This document shows positions 11,899 through 23,860 of a stretch of DNA of 64,000 nt, one piece after another. The notes beneath the pieces were generated by a model, which saw nothing but the letters and a program-made list of their open reading frames with translations, ran no database searches and was not told the DNA's origin. Made by a program: the position numbers and the translations under genes. The DNA lies in NCBI GenBank assembly GCA_028564705.1, contig JAPXFQ010001780.1, positions 62,001 through 126,000 on the forward strand. The letters are read 5' to 3'. Each line of letters begins with the position of its first letter. Position 1 is the stretch's first letter. Origin of the DNA: Apricaphanius iberus (lineage: Eukaryota; Chordata; Actinopteri; Cyprinodontiformes; Aphaniidae).

Positions 11899-12319
11899 TG
11901 AGATACTTTCCTGAACAGGGTCATCAGCTGAGATCCTGCTGCCAACAACTGAATGTTCTCCCTCTCCTGTTAATAACCTTTTATCAGTTCATCAGTTCTG
12001 TTATTTTTATGTCTCTGTTCTCTATTCTCATACTCCCAGTCAGATGTGGAAGAAGGGCGTTCATACTGAGAAATGGGAGTTTCACCCCCTATCGGCGCCA
12101 CACGCTTGCACAGTATGAGAGGTTGCTGTAAAGTCAAAGACACAATGTAGGCAATTGTCTTGGTCACCATGTTTGTTCAACAATGAGTAAATGTTGCAAG
12201 TCAACGACTCAACACAAATTGGTAAGTTTCTTTAAATTGTAATCTCTCAAAGTAATCGGAATGTGTGTATGGTTGGATTGAAATGAAATGACTTCAGATA
12301 AATAAATAAAGTGAACTGA
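11899..12319. other. No gene recognised
   Basis: No repeat ends or coding similarity are visible in these 420 bp. Confidence 0.4.
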
Positions 12320-12640
12320 ATTAAAATGAATCGCAAGAACACCATTCCCATGGTCAAGCATGGTGCTAGGGATGTAAACATTTGGGGATGCTTTTTTTGG
12401 GACGGAAAAAGCCTAATGGTATAAAAAAACTAAGAACATATAAATATTACATGGAATTAAGGAAGTCTTTTGAGAAAACATGGTCTTTAACAACAACGGA
12501 CATTTCAGCATTAAGATGAACAGAAATATCGAGCTAAAGGGTAGGAGAAATTGTTAGCCACCAAAAATATTCCAAAGTGGCCTACACAGAGCCCTGACAT
12601 GTATCCAACCAGAAAATCAGTAGGTAAACCTAAGAATTAG
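12320..12640 (+). pseudogene. Tc1 transposase relic
   Basis: The plus-strand frame reads NRKNTIPMVKHGARDVNIWG and then CFFWDGKSLMV before a stop. This is the block of Tc1 transposases normally written 'TVKHGGGSVMIWGCF'. Further along, AAAGTGGCCTACACAGAGCCCTGA (12574-12597, broken) corresponds to the family's 'WPSQSPD' region. Frames are broken several times, terminal repeats are absent and only about a quarter of the gene remains. Confidence 0.65.
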
Positions 12641-14336
12641 GGGGAGGACAAGTCAATGTCAAAGATTTGAAGCTCACCAGCGTATGGTTAAAGATACCAA
12701 CGGTAAGATGGTACTGTTACCAACTTACAAACAGTAAGACAGCAACGGTGGTTTTACAGCAACATGCTTCCTGCAGCTAAGAGTTAATCCTTTACAATAT
12801 TATCCAAGGTCGTAGGTTGTTTTTTGCACTAGCTCGTTAATATTATGGAAGCCACTAAGCATATCAACCACGTTAGCAATCGATGAGCCTCCTCTGCAAT
12901 TATCATGGTTAACTAAAACAAACAGGTTTCAGAGCACATTCTTCTCATGTCTGATTTTCTGTACATTCTACCCAAACACCCCTCACTCTCCTTCCAGCTG
13001 TGAGTCTGAGACTGTAGTGTAGAGTCTACATACAATTATGAACTACAAGTTGACAGCATGTGCAAATTAAATCCAAATTTAGTCCTTAACAAATTGTGCA
13101 TAGTGCTCAAATGTAATGTTTGGTTGTCTGCTGTAGTTTTATTACATATCTAACATTTGTGGTATTTGCATCAACACGAAAACACACAATTATATTTCAG
13201 ATTCACATGTATTTCTTTAATTCAGTGCTTCTTAAACATGAAATTTTTTTTTTTTGATTAACCAACATGAAGTACACAAAGACTCCTGGGCCCTGATTTA
13301 TCAAGCAGACTTACGCACACATCCGTGCATATGTCGTGCGTAGGAATAATTCTACGCATTGTGTGGTATTTATCAATTTATACTTGTGCGTATAAATCTT
13401 CCTAAATATAAGTACTGTTCTGATTGTCTGGTTTTCTTGTTACTATTTATCCCAACGGCCAGATATGTGGAGAGAAAAACTAAGGGCCTTATCAAAGGTT
13501 TATGGCTGTTAAAATGGGTTCAAATCTCTTAGTGGCCACAAAAAGAAGCAGCAAGTCATTTACTAACCACACGCAGGTAAAAAGGTGCCTGTTAAACCGT
13601 CAGCAAGATGTTTGCAATCCATTTAGCGCTTTTGTCCTTAATATATATGCAATTTGGGCGTCTCTGTCAGAAGACGCAGAATATTGAGAGGAGCTTGTAT
13701 AGCTTGTAATCCAAAAATGTCTTTGATTTCCTTAAAAGGGAGCGAGCCGATGTGATTGTATCCAACTTTCCCGTTCTGTTGTTTTTATCAAGGCAATTTG
13801 TGCAACTAAAAAGGCACAACAGAGATGATCACATCTGTTTCTGGTGACAACGCGAGAGCGACATAGAAATAATTCTTCTAGATTTTATGAGACACATTAT
13901 GAAACGAAAACTAAGCAAATTTTCTCAATGATTTCCGTTTGTTTTAGTTAGTTTTTTGAACACTCATTACAGTTTCAGTTCTTTTTCGTTTTGTTTCAAA
14001 TTCTCGTTTTTATTTTTATTTCAGTTAATGAATGTTTTTTTACTTCTAATTTTCGTTATTTCGTTCATTTGCATTAACAATAACACTGTTAATGACAAAT
14101 TAAAAAATATAATTCACAGATATTCTAGCCCAATATTAGCCATAAACCTGGCGGTTGATTATTACCTTTTTTTTGTTTAGTCAACGACGCATCATGAATC
14201 CACTTCGCCTATTCCAGCTCTATCTGGCTGTAATGCAGGGCATAGGGAAGAAAGGCTGCTGCACACAGGAGCAGGCTAAAGTCCTTATTTGAATACTGCT
14301 CCTTGCACCTTTTATGAATTGCTCAGGCAATCTTAA
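12641..14336. other. No gene; faint repeat resemblance at 13288-13420
   Basis: Positions 13288-13420 (GGGCCCTGATTTATCAAGCA followed by ACTTACGCACAC) look like the end of a common fish DNA repeat, without a visible partner end. Positions 13890-14080 are T-rich with repeated TTTTCGTT/TTTCAGTT words, also likely repeat-derived. I see no coding similarity. Confidence 0.4.
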
Positions 14337-14971
14337 GGTGCATTCACATCGGCCAGAGCGTCTAGGCAGCTGGGCAGCTACAATACATGCAAAGTCTATG
14401 GTACCTACACAGCAAGCGGCAAGCTGGCACACAAGTCTTGCATGTCAGCAAAGTGGGCATCGGAGCATCAATGCAGCTGCTGCTCGAAGTTGTGAAAATG
14501 TAACTTTTGGGCAGCAAACACAGGGCAGCAACCAATCAGTGATCAGATTCCTTCTGGAGCTCCTCAATGTGGGGGAGACTGAGGACGGAATGCCCGGCAG
14601 CGGTAACTGGGTAACAGGGCAGGGGAGACAAGCTAGGAGGAGATGCCAGCGGTTGCTATCAGAGATATTCGCGGCTATGGGAGTGTCAGGTAAGCAGTTA
14701 AATGTTTCTTTTAACCTTCTTGTTATGTTAGTTAACGCTAGCTAAACAAGGTTAGGGCAACTATGGTACTAAGTAGGCATTATGAGTCAAGGAAAAGCGG
14801 AGCAGAGGGAGGAAAAGTGCAGCAATAACAGAGAAACAACAGAGAAATCCCTGCTCGCCCGTTGACAAACTATCTAAAGTGTTCAAGCAGCTGGGTTTTA
14901 ATTTGAAAGCGTCGACTTTCTTACATTTGAATGTTTTTCTGACTGGGCGCGCTGGGCGGTGTAAACGCGGC
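14337..14971. mobile_element. MITE flanked by TTAA (piggyBac- or Harbinger-like)
   Basis: TTAA lies at 14333-14336 and 14972-14975. The left end GGTGCATTCACATCGGCCAG and the reverse complement of the right end GCCGCGTTTACACCGCCCAG are inverted repeats of about 25 bp. TTAA flanks are the hallmark of piggyBac-type insertion, but a 3-bp TAA/TTA duplication of a Harbinger-type element cannot be excluded. A 143-codon open frame inside (14314-14745) begins outside the element, shows no family resemblance and is regarded as chance. Confidence 0.7.
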
Positions 14972-15072
14972 TTAAGCAGATCACCCACAATTGAAGGACA
15001 AACCACTGTTACAAAATTTTAGCTGTGCTTGTAATTTAATTTTGTAATTTTGATCAAATGGGCCCTATGAGT

Positions 15073-15565
15073 TAGCCTGGGTGCCAGCCGAACTTAGTCC
15101 CGCCACAACATGGTCTGGAAGTTCGGCCTGGCATTCGTCCGTTGAGGAGCAATTATGCCCGAACAAGATCTGTTCGGACCAATCAAATCAGGCTTACGAT
15201 GATTGACACGTGAAAAACAGTAACGTAATCAACCACGTCACCAAAGAGCGCCTGGGTTGAATTTGTTTACAACAATGATGGCTGCCGCTGGAGAACTGAT
15301 ATGTGTAGATTCTGCCATCGACTCTGTTCTAGAAGATATCGACAGTGCATTCATTTTAAAAGAGGAATTTTAAAAGAGATAACGTCCGTTGCTTTGCAGA
15401 GCAACGTCACACACTTCCGTTGCTCTGATTGGTTATAGGTCTATCCAATTGAGTGTGGAGGCATTTTTTTCCTTGTTCTGTTAAAACACGCCCCATAATC
15501 ACAGCCCAATGGAGCAGTATCAGACTCACATTCTGATTAGAATTGAGTATGGCTACGTCAGGCTA
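15073..15565. mobile_element. Non-autonomous DNA element with 9-bp target duplication
   Basis: The element starts TAGCCTG and ends CAGGCTA, a perfect 7-bp inverted terminus with weak extension. The 9-bp sequence CCTATGAGT is present on both sides (15064-15072 and 15566-15574) without mismatch. Nine base pairs is the usual duplication of Mutator-like elements, but other superfamilies cannot be excluded. Inside, an ATG at about 15275 opens a frame reading MAAAGELICVDSAIDSVLED and stops soon after, probably the start of a lost protein of the parent element. The words GTGCCAGCCGAACTT and CCCAATGGAGCA are ones I recall from abundant fish repeats. Confidence 0.75.
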
Positions 15566-15574
15566 CCTATGAGT

Positions 15575-17762
15575 ACTCTTGTGAACAGATTCATGGCACC
15601 TGAGTTGCTGGATCCCAGGAGCTCCTTCAGAGCCTTTTGGCTGTTTCTCTCATTAATCCTCTTCTTCAAAAGCCTGCAAAATTTGATTAAAAGAAAATGT
15701 TTGGCTTTAATGTTACCTATACCTTCTCTCATTAAAGATAATCCAATAATTAGTACTATCTGTGGCAGATTTAGATTATAATTATATTTATTTGAATTAA
15801 GTGTGTCTTGCAGGAACTGAGAGTCACCTCTCCAAAGATAAAATAATATGAAAGGAGCATCAATTATGAAAATGTCAATTTTCCTGATTTCCTTGACCTT
15901 GTTAAGATAACCGCAACTTTCAAAAATTCTGTAAATCCTTCTCAGTAAGCGAAGGAAGAGCATTTATTGGCATTAAAGCCACTTTTTAATTACTGACCAG
16001 CTTTTTGCAGATTTTCACTGGTATTGTGGTGCTTTATCTTCAGTGATGATGTCCCGGTTCCTGATGTTGGAAGGTCTCATTGCCTCATAATGTTTAGCTT
16101 CTCTAGCGCAAACTAAAAATCTCCCCCCACAAATTCTCTATCCGATTCTAGACGGCCCCCTCCAAAATGATATAACGTCTGGTCCAGAAGCGTCTTGTGA
16201 TGCGTCACGTAACATACTGGACAAGACAGGCGCCCCATATTTAGAGGCCTCAGTCATCAAAGCAGTTGTCCCGGGGAGTGATTCCACTCCACAGATATTT
16301 GTTGAATGACTCTAATCCCACTTCTCTTCCATTTTTGCACTAACCACTACTAATAAACGCTGATGTGGCCACAAAACCTTAAAAAAAGAAACGTACTGTC
16401 AAAGTGAAAATATGTTTTTAAGCTTGAACCTGCAGGATGCACAAATATTTTCGGGCTTACCTTTGTAACCTAACCCTGCTTTAAACTCCTCTAGAACCTT
16501 CTACCTGACCAGTTCTGTGTATTGCTTGCTTCGTATGCTGCTACATTGTGTGAATCAATCGTAAAATCTCAATAAAATGTATTAACGTTTCTTGCTACAA
16601 CATAAAAAAAGCAGAAATGCAAAGGATAGGAATGCAGAGGCAATGGTGAGCAGTAGAATAGCATGCAGTGAAGTTAGTGGTTCAGTGGGAATGTTCAGGA
16701 AACAGCTCTTTTTGTCTTAACTTTTTTTTTCTTTCATAAGCAGAGTCAAATCTACATGGAATAAAAAAGCAGCAATCTAGAAACAGAGTGCAAACAGATG
16801 GAACACACCTTCCCAGTTAAACATCAGTGGTTTGTTATACAGTACTTGCACCAATTAGGAATCCACATAATTTTTTACATTTAGTGCTTTTTATATGGGC
16901 ATGCATCCTGACATCCTGTAGATGTCTATCATCATGCAATGTAAAATACATATCTGAATAAGAAAGCTGAGTTTTTCTGGTTTTCACTTAACATTTCTGT
17001 TTTTTGTTCAGCTTCCCCTATTCACCTTTAGTGTGGCACAGTCGTGGCTGACGAGAGTCACATTACCTGATTTTTAGCAGAATGATTCAATGCGACACAA
17101 CAGTTTAAAAAAATATGCAAAAAAGGAAATAAATAGAAAATTAACCATTGATTAATAGATATGTTTAGTTTGTATTTACTCTTGTTCTAGTTAAAGCTGC
17201 TGGTAGAGAGAGTTTTTTGGAATCCCACTATCAAGGCTCATCCCAAAACATTCCTCCTACTTCGGCTCACACTCCCTCCAGGCCCACATCAACATTTGTG
17301 CACATGCATCAGCTGTGTTGTCACATTGTGTCAAAGAGGAAAGCTGGAAGCGCTATTGAGCATCACCTGATTGTATTTTATTATGGACATTTCGGAGATG
17401 AGTCACTTCTCCATTACTGAGACTCACTTCCAATATGGCGACTGTTAACAGGCCTGTGCGTGTGGCCCGATTATCACTGCTTCATGCGATAAGCGTGGAA
17501 GTTGACCGACAGCGGACAAGGCACAAACTTTAATTCAATTGGCTAAAAAAAATTGGTGGTCAGTGTGAAATGCATAAGGGTCCATGGGAGGATGGCCATA
17601 CTTAGGAAGGGTAAGAGAAGTTGTGGAGCACTAGTCTTTTATCATAGTATTGAGCCCCACTATCAATTTAAAGATTTATAAAACACTGATACATAAATAT
17701 ATTCTCTGGATTGCAGCTTAAATATACTGTATATTTTTTTTAAAGTAAAATATGTCAAACTA
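15575..17762. other. No gene recognised
   Basis: About 2.2 kb without recognisable coding similarity. A minus-strand frame of 136 codons at 15553-15963 is AT-rich, rich in I/L/F/K, overlaps the MITE end and resembles nothing I know. Confidence 0.4.
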
Positions 17763-19394
17763 CACTCAACAAAAATATAAACGCAACACCTTTGTTTCTG
17801 CTCCCATTTTTCATGAGATGGACTTAAAGATCTAAAATTATTTCCAGATACACAATATTACCATTTCTCTCAAACATCGTTCACAAATCAGTCTAAATGT
17901 GTGGTAGTGGGCACTTCTGCTTTGCTGAGGTAATCCATCCCACCTCACAGGTGTGCCACATCAAGATGCTGATCTGACATCATGATTAGTGCACAGGTGT
18001 ATCTTATACTGCCCACAATAAAAGGCCACCCTGGAATGTGCAGTTTTTTGCTTAATGGGGGTCTGGGGACTCAGAACCGGTCAGTATCTGGTGTGACCAC
18101 CATTTGCCTCATGCAGTGCAACACATCTTCTTCGCATAGAGTTTATCAGATTGTCAATTGTGGCCTGTGGAATGTTGGTCCACTCCTCTTCAATGGCTGT
18201 GCGAAGTTGTTGGATATTAGTGGGAACTGGTACCCCCTGTCGTATACGCCGGTCAAGCACATCCCAAACATGCTCAATGGGTGACATGTCCGGTGAGTAT
18301 GCTGGCCATGAAAGAACTGGGACATATTTTCAGCTTACAAGAATTGTGTACAGATCCTTGCAACATGGGGCCGTGCATTATCTTGCTGAAACATGAGGTG
18401 ATGTTCATGGATGTATGGCACAAGAATGGGCCTCAGGATCTCATCACGGTATCTCTGTGCATTCAAAATGCCATCAATAAAATGCACCTGTGTTCTTCGT
18501 CCATAACAGATGCCTGCCCATACCATAACCCCACCACCACCATGGGCTACTCGATCCACAACATTGACATGAGCAAAGCGCTCACCCACACCGTGCCACA
18601 CACGCTGTCTGCCTTCTGCCTTAAACAATGTAAACCGCGATTCATCCGTGAAGAGAAAACCTCTCCAACGTGCCAGATGCCATCGAATGTGAGCCTTTGC
18701 CCACTCAAGTCTGTTACGGCAACAACCTGGAGTCACGTCAAGACCACGATGAGGATGACGAGCATGCAGTTCACCTTCCCTGAGACAGTTTCTGACAGTT
18801 TGTGCAGAAATAGTTTGGTTATGCAAACCAATTGTTTCAGCAGCTGTCTGAATGGCTGGTCTCAGACGATCTTGGAGGAGAACCTGCTGGATGTGGAGGT
18901 CCTGGGCTGGTGTGGTTACACATGGTCTGCGGTTGTGAGGCCAGTTGGATGTACTGCCATATTCTCTGAAACGCCTTTGGAGATGGCTTATGGTGGAGAA
19001 ATGAATATTCAATGCACAAGCAACAGATCTGGTTGACATTCATGCTGTCAGCATGTCAATTGCACACTCCCTCAATGCTTGCGGCATCTGTGGCATTTTG
19101 CTGTGAGACAAAACTGCACATTCCAGGGTGGCCTTTTATTGTGGGCAGTATAAGATACACCTGTGTACTAATCATGATGTCAGATCGGCATCTTGATGTG
19201 GCACACCTGTGAGGTGCGCTGGATTATCTCAGCGAAGCAGAAGTGCTCACTATCACACATTTAGACTGATTTGTGAACAATGTTTGAGAGAAATGGTAAT
19301 ATTGTGTATCTGGAATGAATTTTAGATCTTTAAGTCCATCTCATGCAAAATGGGAGCAGAAACAAAGGTGTTGCGTTTATATTTTTGATGAGTG
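17763..19394 (-). mobile_element. Nearly complete Tc1/mariner element, 1632 bp
   Basis: The element lies between TA dinucleotides and begins CACTCAACAAAAATATAAAC. Its right end, read in reverse complement, is CACTCATCAAAAATATAAAC. The terminal inverted repeats are long: 17763-18047 and 19110-19394, about 285 bp each with only a handful of differences. That supports a fairly young insertion. Between them the minus strand carries a full-length but inactivated DD34E transposase. Structure, ends and transposase fit a Tc1 family that is abundant in teleosts. A relic of the same or a close family is at 49475-49800. Confidence 0.95.
18081..19096 (-). pseudogene. Tc1 transposase, full length but broken by three lesions
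   Basis: The frame starts at an ATG at 19096 (MPQMPQALRE...) and ends at 18081 (...ANGGHTRY), about 337 codons, the normal size for Tc1 transposases. Order of parts: N-terminal paired-like helix-turn-helix (about residues 20-110), then the DDE domain with FTDESRF (first Asp), QQDNARPH (second Asp) and SPIEHVW (Glu), the last two catalytic residues being 34 residues apart as in DD34E enzymes. Three defects are visible. Codon 19 is TGA at 19040-19042, a TAA lies at 18335-18337 just after CTQFL where a Glu codon is expected, and shortly after it two extra nucleotides shift the frame before SPIEHVW. The protein therefore cannot be made, although all catalytic residues remain in the DNA. Confidence 0.93.
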
Positions 19395-22231
19395 TATATA
19401 TGTTTCTTCTGTTCTTGCAGTCATACTTATGGAGTTACAAACAGACTCTTACATAGGAGTAAAGCAAAGTGACATGAATATAAAGACACCCCCAAAAGGA
19501 TTGCGTTCTTGAAAAAAAAATATTCCAAATCAAGTGTTCTTGCAAAGACAAAGATCAATTTTAAAATGTTTTTTTTTTAAATGGCCAATAAATGCAGTTT
19601 TATGGGGAGCCTAAGTCAAGCGCAACTACTGCGGTCCCCGGTATAACATTTATGATAAAAGTTTATGATAAAAGTTATCTTTTGATGCGGTTCGAAATGT
19701 CCCAGCGATTTAACATATGATGTCCTTGACTTTGAAGACGATTTTCGACACAAATTTTTGATAGGTGGCAAAAGTTTAGGTTTTGTTCGAAGATGAAGAA
19801 AAATTGCCGTGGCAATCCATCTTCCAGGTTGAAGGAAGGAGGATTAAATGTGAAGAAAACCACTGTAAACTGGTAGCTATGCTTATGGATAAATAGTTGG
19901 TTGAGTGAGAGCCAACATGCAGGACAAGATCTTGGTGAGTATTTTAAATGCCAGCCAATATTAGTTAACGTGAAGTCATCGGGGTTTCAGCAGAATGACG
20001 GTCCACAAGCGCTTCTGCTCAGCTTTTTGATTATTCAGAGCTATTTTTTCATCATGGGTAAGTAAGTAACCTCATGAAAGGATGACTCCATGTTACCAGG
20101 AAGTTTGTACACTAATTTATCTTATGTCAAGACACACACAGCCATAGAGAGTGTATGTGTGTGTGGTAGTAGATAGTAGTAGTGTAAATATACTGCTGAA
20201 ATACACAGTTTTGTTGAGATACTCTTCACGTAAAAAAAAAAAAAAAATCTAGTTTCTCTTCCTGTTTCCCAGAGCGAGCAGACAGGAGATCTCTCCATAT
20301 CATCTCTATAGTCTGTTTAGATCCAAAGATATGGTTGCATTTTTCGATCCTGATATTTTGTTGTTGTTGAAAAATTGCTTTTATTTTGTAAATTAACCAG
20401 AATATCTTATGTTTCTTGGTGTGACTTCCTGCCAAAATTGACTCAGATCACTCGTGGTTTGTACAAAAAGTAGACCAGACGGCAGAACGATCTCTTCACA
20501 GCGCGAGCTGGCTGTGGAGGATTGCGGCGCTTCGCATCTGGTGTGAACTACACAATGGGCTAACGTCAAATGGAAGCGGATGCCGTTCGGTTCCATGGCT
20601 GGTGTGAACCAGGCCTTAGACTCCCTATAAGTGTATTTTGCTATCTTACTTGCTTAGTGTCACAAGTAGAAAGTCAAAAGATAAAATCTACACTATGCTT
20701 CACTCTATATTGACTGTACAAAAAAAAACTACTCTCTGGAAAATGAGAAAAGAAAATATTCTTTTGAGGTTTTAGCCCTAATTAGAGCAACCTAAAGCAA
20801 TTTAGGAGCTCAAACGAGACTCGTCTGCATGTGTTTTGACTCCTCTCTGAACAAGCAGGAAAAGTAAGACAAATCTAGTTGTTAATTAGGCTTACTTTCA
20901 AAAAGCTCTGAGACACATTGTAATATTTATTCTTGCACAGCAGTAAGGTGAGAGGAGTTCAGCCAGTTGTACGCTTCACAAGTTCTTGTGTCAAAACTTG
21001 AAGTGTACATACTTCAGGGAAAATGGGTGAGACGACTTTCATTTTGTGTGTGTCTGTGTGTGTGTGTGTGTGTGGAGAGCAGCAGGTCCAACCAGCAGCA
21101 GAGGCCCCTCATTCTTCTTCATTAGTGTCCACCGCTGAGGGGCCGACTATCTACTGCTGTTCCTCCACACAACTCTTTATCCCCTGCTACCTCTAAGCCT
21201 TCTCCCTATCTGGAAAACCCTTAGCACAACTATTTACATCCCTTAAACGCTTTAACAGTTTGTCATGTTACAAGTGCAGACTATATTGTAATTTACTTAG
21301 ATGTTATGTTATAGAGAGAAAACTGTGAAGTGAAGAAAAAGGACCTATGGTTTTCAAATTTGTTTAAGTTCTATTTGTCATTTGCATAATAGCTCAAACT
21401 CAGTCAGATTGGATATGGAGCACTGATCTTTAACTTAAAAAAAATTAAAAAATAACTGAATATTTGGACGAATGTGGGGGGGCATGTTTATGTTCTCTTT
21501 GTGATACATAACATACTTCCGGGTCAGATCTGCTTGTCTGGCAAAGGAAACAAGCTCCACATCGTCATGTTTATCTTCCACTTTTCTCCCCTTCTTTTTA
21601 TTTTTGTTTGCCCTCATCTTGATTTCTCATCTCTGCCTACTCACATTTTGGCCTTTCGTCTCTTTTATCCATTCAATTAGTTTTATTATTTATGGTTTTG
21701 TACTATTTGACTTCTAAATACTCATAACAAGGATCTATTTTTCGGCTTTTTTCCCTCTTGCTCTTTCTCTCTTCTCCAGAGCTTATAATATCTTTAAAAG
21801 CCTTTCACCAACCACCCTCATCATAGAGGTTTGGCTTTATGTTTATCTTATGGACGTATACTTCAATAATGCAGTTTCTTATCCTTAACATTTCCTCTTT
21901 CTCTTCTTCATAGTTGTCAGTATTGATATATACAAATGAAGTGACAAATACAACACACAAAAAACTACAGAAAAATCAATATTAGATTTTACAGCATTCT
22001 CCTGTGAGCATGGCATTCATTAATTATATTAATTATCAGACTGTCAACAGTCTCTTTAAAAATACACTTGTTTAAAGTTGATGAAACAATTATTTTTAGC
22101 TCCCACTTTCAGGTGTCTTACAACAGTGCGTCATACAAATACAATTAAACAGAATACACAAAATGGATGGGTTTTACTAGCATATAACCCTGCAATTTTT
22201 TAAGCCTTTTTATTTAAATACTTTCATCCAG
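19395..22231. other. No gene; shared repeat motif at 19675-19863, MITE-like end near 20600
   Basis: The minus strand of 19675-19863 encodes a peptide with HHMLNRWDI that is mirrored by HHMLNSWHI at 52297-52491, so both are scraps of one repeat family. Positions 20500-20622 end in GGCTGGTGTGAACCAGGCCTTA, which resembles the terminus of a GC-rich MITE whose other end I could not find. The rest is unrecognised. Confidence 0.4.
21044..21074. repeat. GT microsatellite
   Basis: About 15 GT units with one TC interruption on the plus strand. Confidence 0.9.
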
Positions 22232-22417
22232 ATGGGAACAAATCCAACCATGGACTTTACTTGGAACTGTGTGCGTTGGTCAGATGAGGCTAAAATTATC
22301 CTCAAGTTAGGCTTGGCACGAAACACGAGGGATATGTATTTACACTCTAAAATATGTCGGAGAATATATGATGCTGTAGTCTTCTTTTTAAGTCGAAAGG
22401 CCCTGGAAACCTTGTGA
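22232..22417 (+). pseudogene. Short Tc1-like transposase relic
   Basis: The frame DFTWNCVRWSDEAKIILKLG matches the first-Asp block of Tc1-type transposases ('...VLWSDETKIELFG'). It is followed by degraded sequence. Only about 60 codons remain and no terminal repeats are visible, so the call depends on this single block. Confidence 0.5.
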
Positions 22418-22877
22418 AATGATGGGAAAAAAAAGGATATTTCAAATCAAAACCTCAGACTCTCACAGTAAACCTAAACTGAAAGCTGAAGAGGAGGCCA
22501 ATATTCCCCTGCTTTTCTCTACTTTCCATTATTCGACAAACGACAAAAGCCCTAGTTTATAACGCAGGGTGTGCATTTAACACTACTACATGTAGTTATT
22601 GGTGTTTACAATGAGCTGCAAACTATTTCCCAGTGGTCCAATGATGGAATTTAGAAAAAGACTCGAAAAGCCGAAACAAATACCTGTAGAATATATGTAG
22701 AATTCTAATGTGTAGACGAAACTAAAATAGGCTAATTACATCAGGTTATTGCTCTAGGACAAGTGTATATATGAAATTGGAAATAAAAAATTGGTATACA
22801 AGGACTAGCTATTATTTAATTTGATATAACTTACATATTTTATTAAATGAGAAACTCTCGAAAGTTCACTGAAAATA

Positions 22878-23432
22878 CTACGTAATGTAACCTTGGTTGG
22901 AACTGACTACAGTCAAACGTTTCCTATGGGTTTTCACCAGGTTTGCCCACACATGGTTGCTAGTATTTTGGCCCAATCTTGCAAGCAGGTCTTCTCTCAA
23001 GCTGAGATGATTTGAGGCTGTCGCTAGGGGAACACAAACTTTCAACTCCCTCCACATATTCTGTATTGGATTGAGGTCTAGAGACCTTGCTTTTTGTTGC
23101 CACTCTGTCATCTGGGCGGTGTGTTTAGGATCACTTTCATGCTGGAAGATCCAGACACGTTTCATCTTCAATGCTCTAACTAATGGGAGGAGGTTTTTGC
23201 CCAAAATTTCACATTACATGGCCCAATTTATCCTCTCATTAACACAGATCAGTTGTCCTGTCCCCTTTGCAGAAAAGCAGCACCAAAGCATATCGTTGTC
23301 ATCCCCAGGCTTCACAATGGGTTTCATGTTCTTGGGATGTAACTCAGCATTCTTTCCCCTCCAAACATGGCAAGTGACGTTTATACCAAAGAGTCTTATT
23401 TTAGTCTCATCTGACTGCATGATATCAGCCAA
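22878..23432 (-). pseudogene. Tc1 transposase relic, DDE half
   Basis: Two minus-strand frames give consecutive parts of a Tc1 transposase. The first (23432-23214) has QSDETKIRLFGIN (first Asp), VWRGKN, MLWCCFSAKGTGQL. The second (23204-22878) continues with NLLPLVRALKMKRVWIFQHE, DPKHTAQMTEW (second Asp region), LDLNPIQNMWRELKV where the catalytic Glu is replaced by Gln (NPIEN to NPIQN), and the C-terminal RKRLTVVSSNQGYIT. The frames are joined by a frameshift near 23210. Terminal repeats were not recognised. It differs in sequence from the element at 17763. Confidence 0.85.
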
Positions 23433-23649
23433 GGTGTGGGAAAAATAGCTGTAGACTTCTACAAGTCGTCATCTGTTAAAAAAATATACTCGTTATAGCT
23501 CATATAATTTAGATCTATAATTATAGATTTATAGCTCAATTATAGCTCAGGAAGCAGATAGGTTATGTATCCAGGGGGTAAAATTTGGGTGAAGCTACAA
23601 AGAGTGTATAATTTTTTAAACTGAAAAAAACAAACTGTATTAGCATGGA

Positions 23650-23860
23650 CTGGAAGACACACAGAGGAAGAATCAATACCTTGAAAACATATAAAAAGAC
23701 AGATTACAGTTTACAGACCCTATCTTAGACAAAGATTAAAATTTTTGGAAACCTCCAGTGGTCTGACGAAACTGAAATTGAAGGATCAGGCCAGAATGAC
23801 TATCATTATGTCTGGAGGAAAATGGCAGAAGCTTGCAGGTTTGAAAACTAGCATTTACAA
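23650..23860 (+). pseudogene. Tc1 transposase relic
   Basis: One plus-strand frame contains SDETEIEGSGQNDYHYVWRK, the first catalytic Asp block of Tc1 transposases ('SDETKIELFG..ND..YVWRK'). The upstream bases AAAAGACAGATTACAGTTTA follow the usual nucleotide sequence of the family just before it. The copy points opposite to its neighbour at 22878-23432, so it is a separate insertion. Confidence 0.65.

Noticed and set aside
15553..15963. A 136-codon minus-strand frame
   Set aside because: AT-rich, I/L/F/K-dominated, overlaps the end of a MITE and its target duplication, and matches nothing known.
18281..19036. A 251-codon plus-strand frame opposite the Tc1 transposase
   Set aside because: Shadow of the transposase on the other strand; the minus strand carries the recognisable DD34E motifs.
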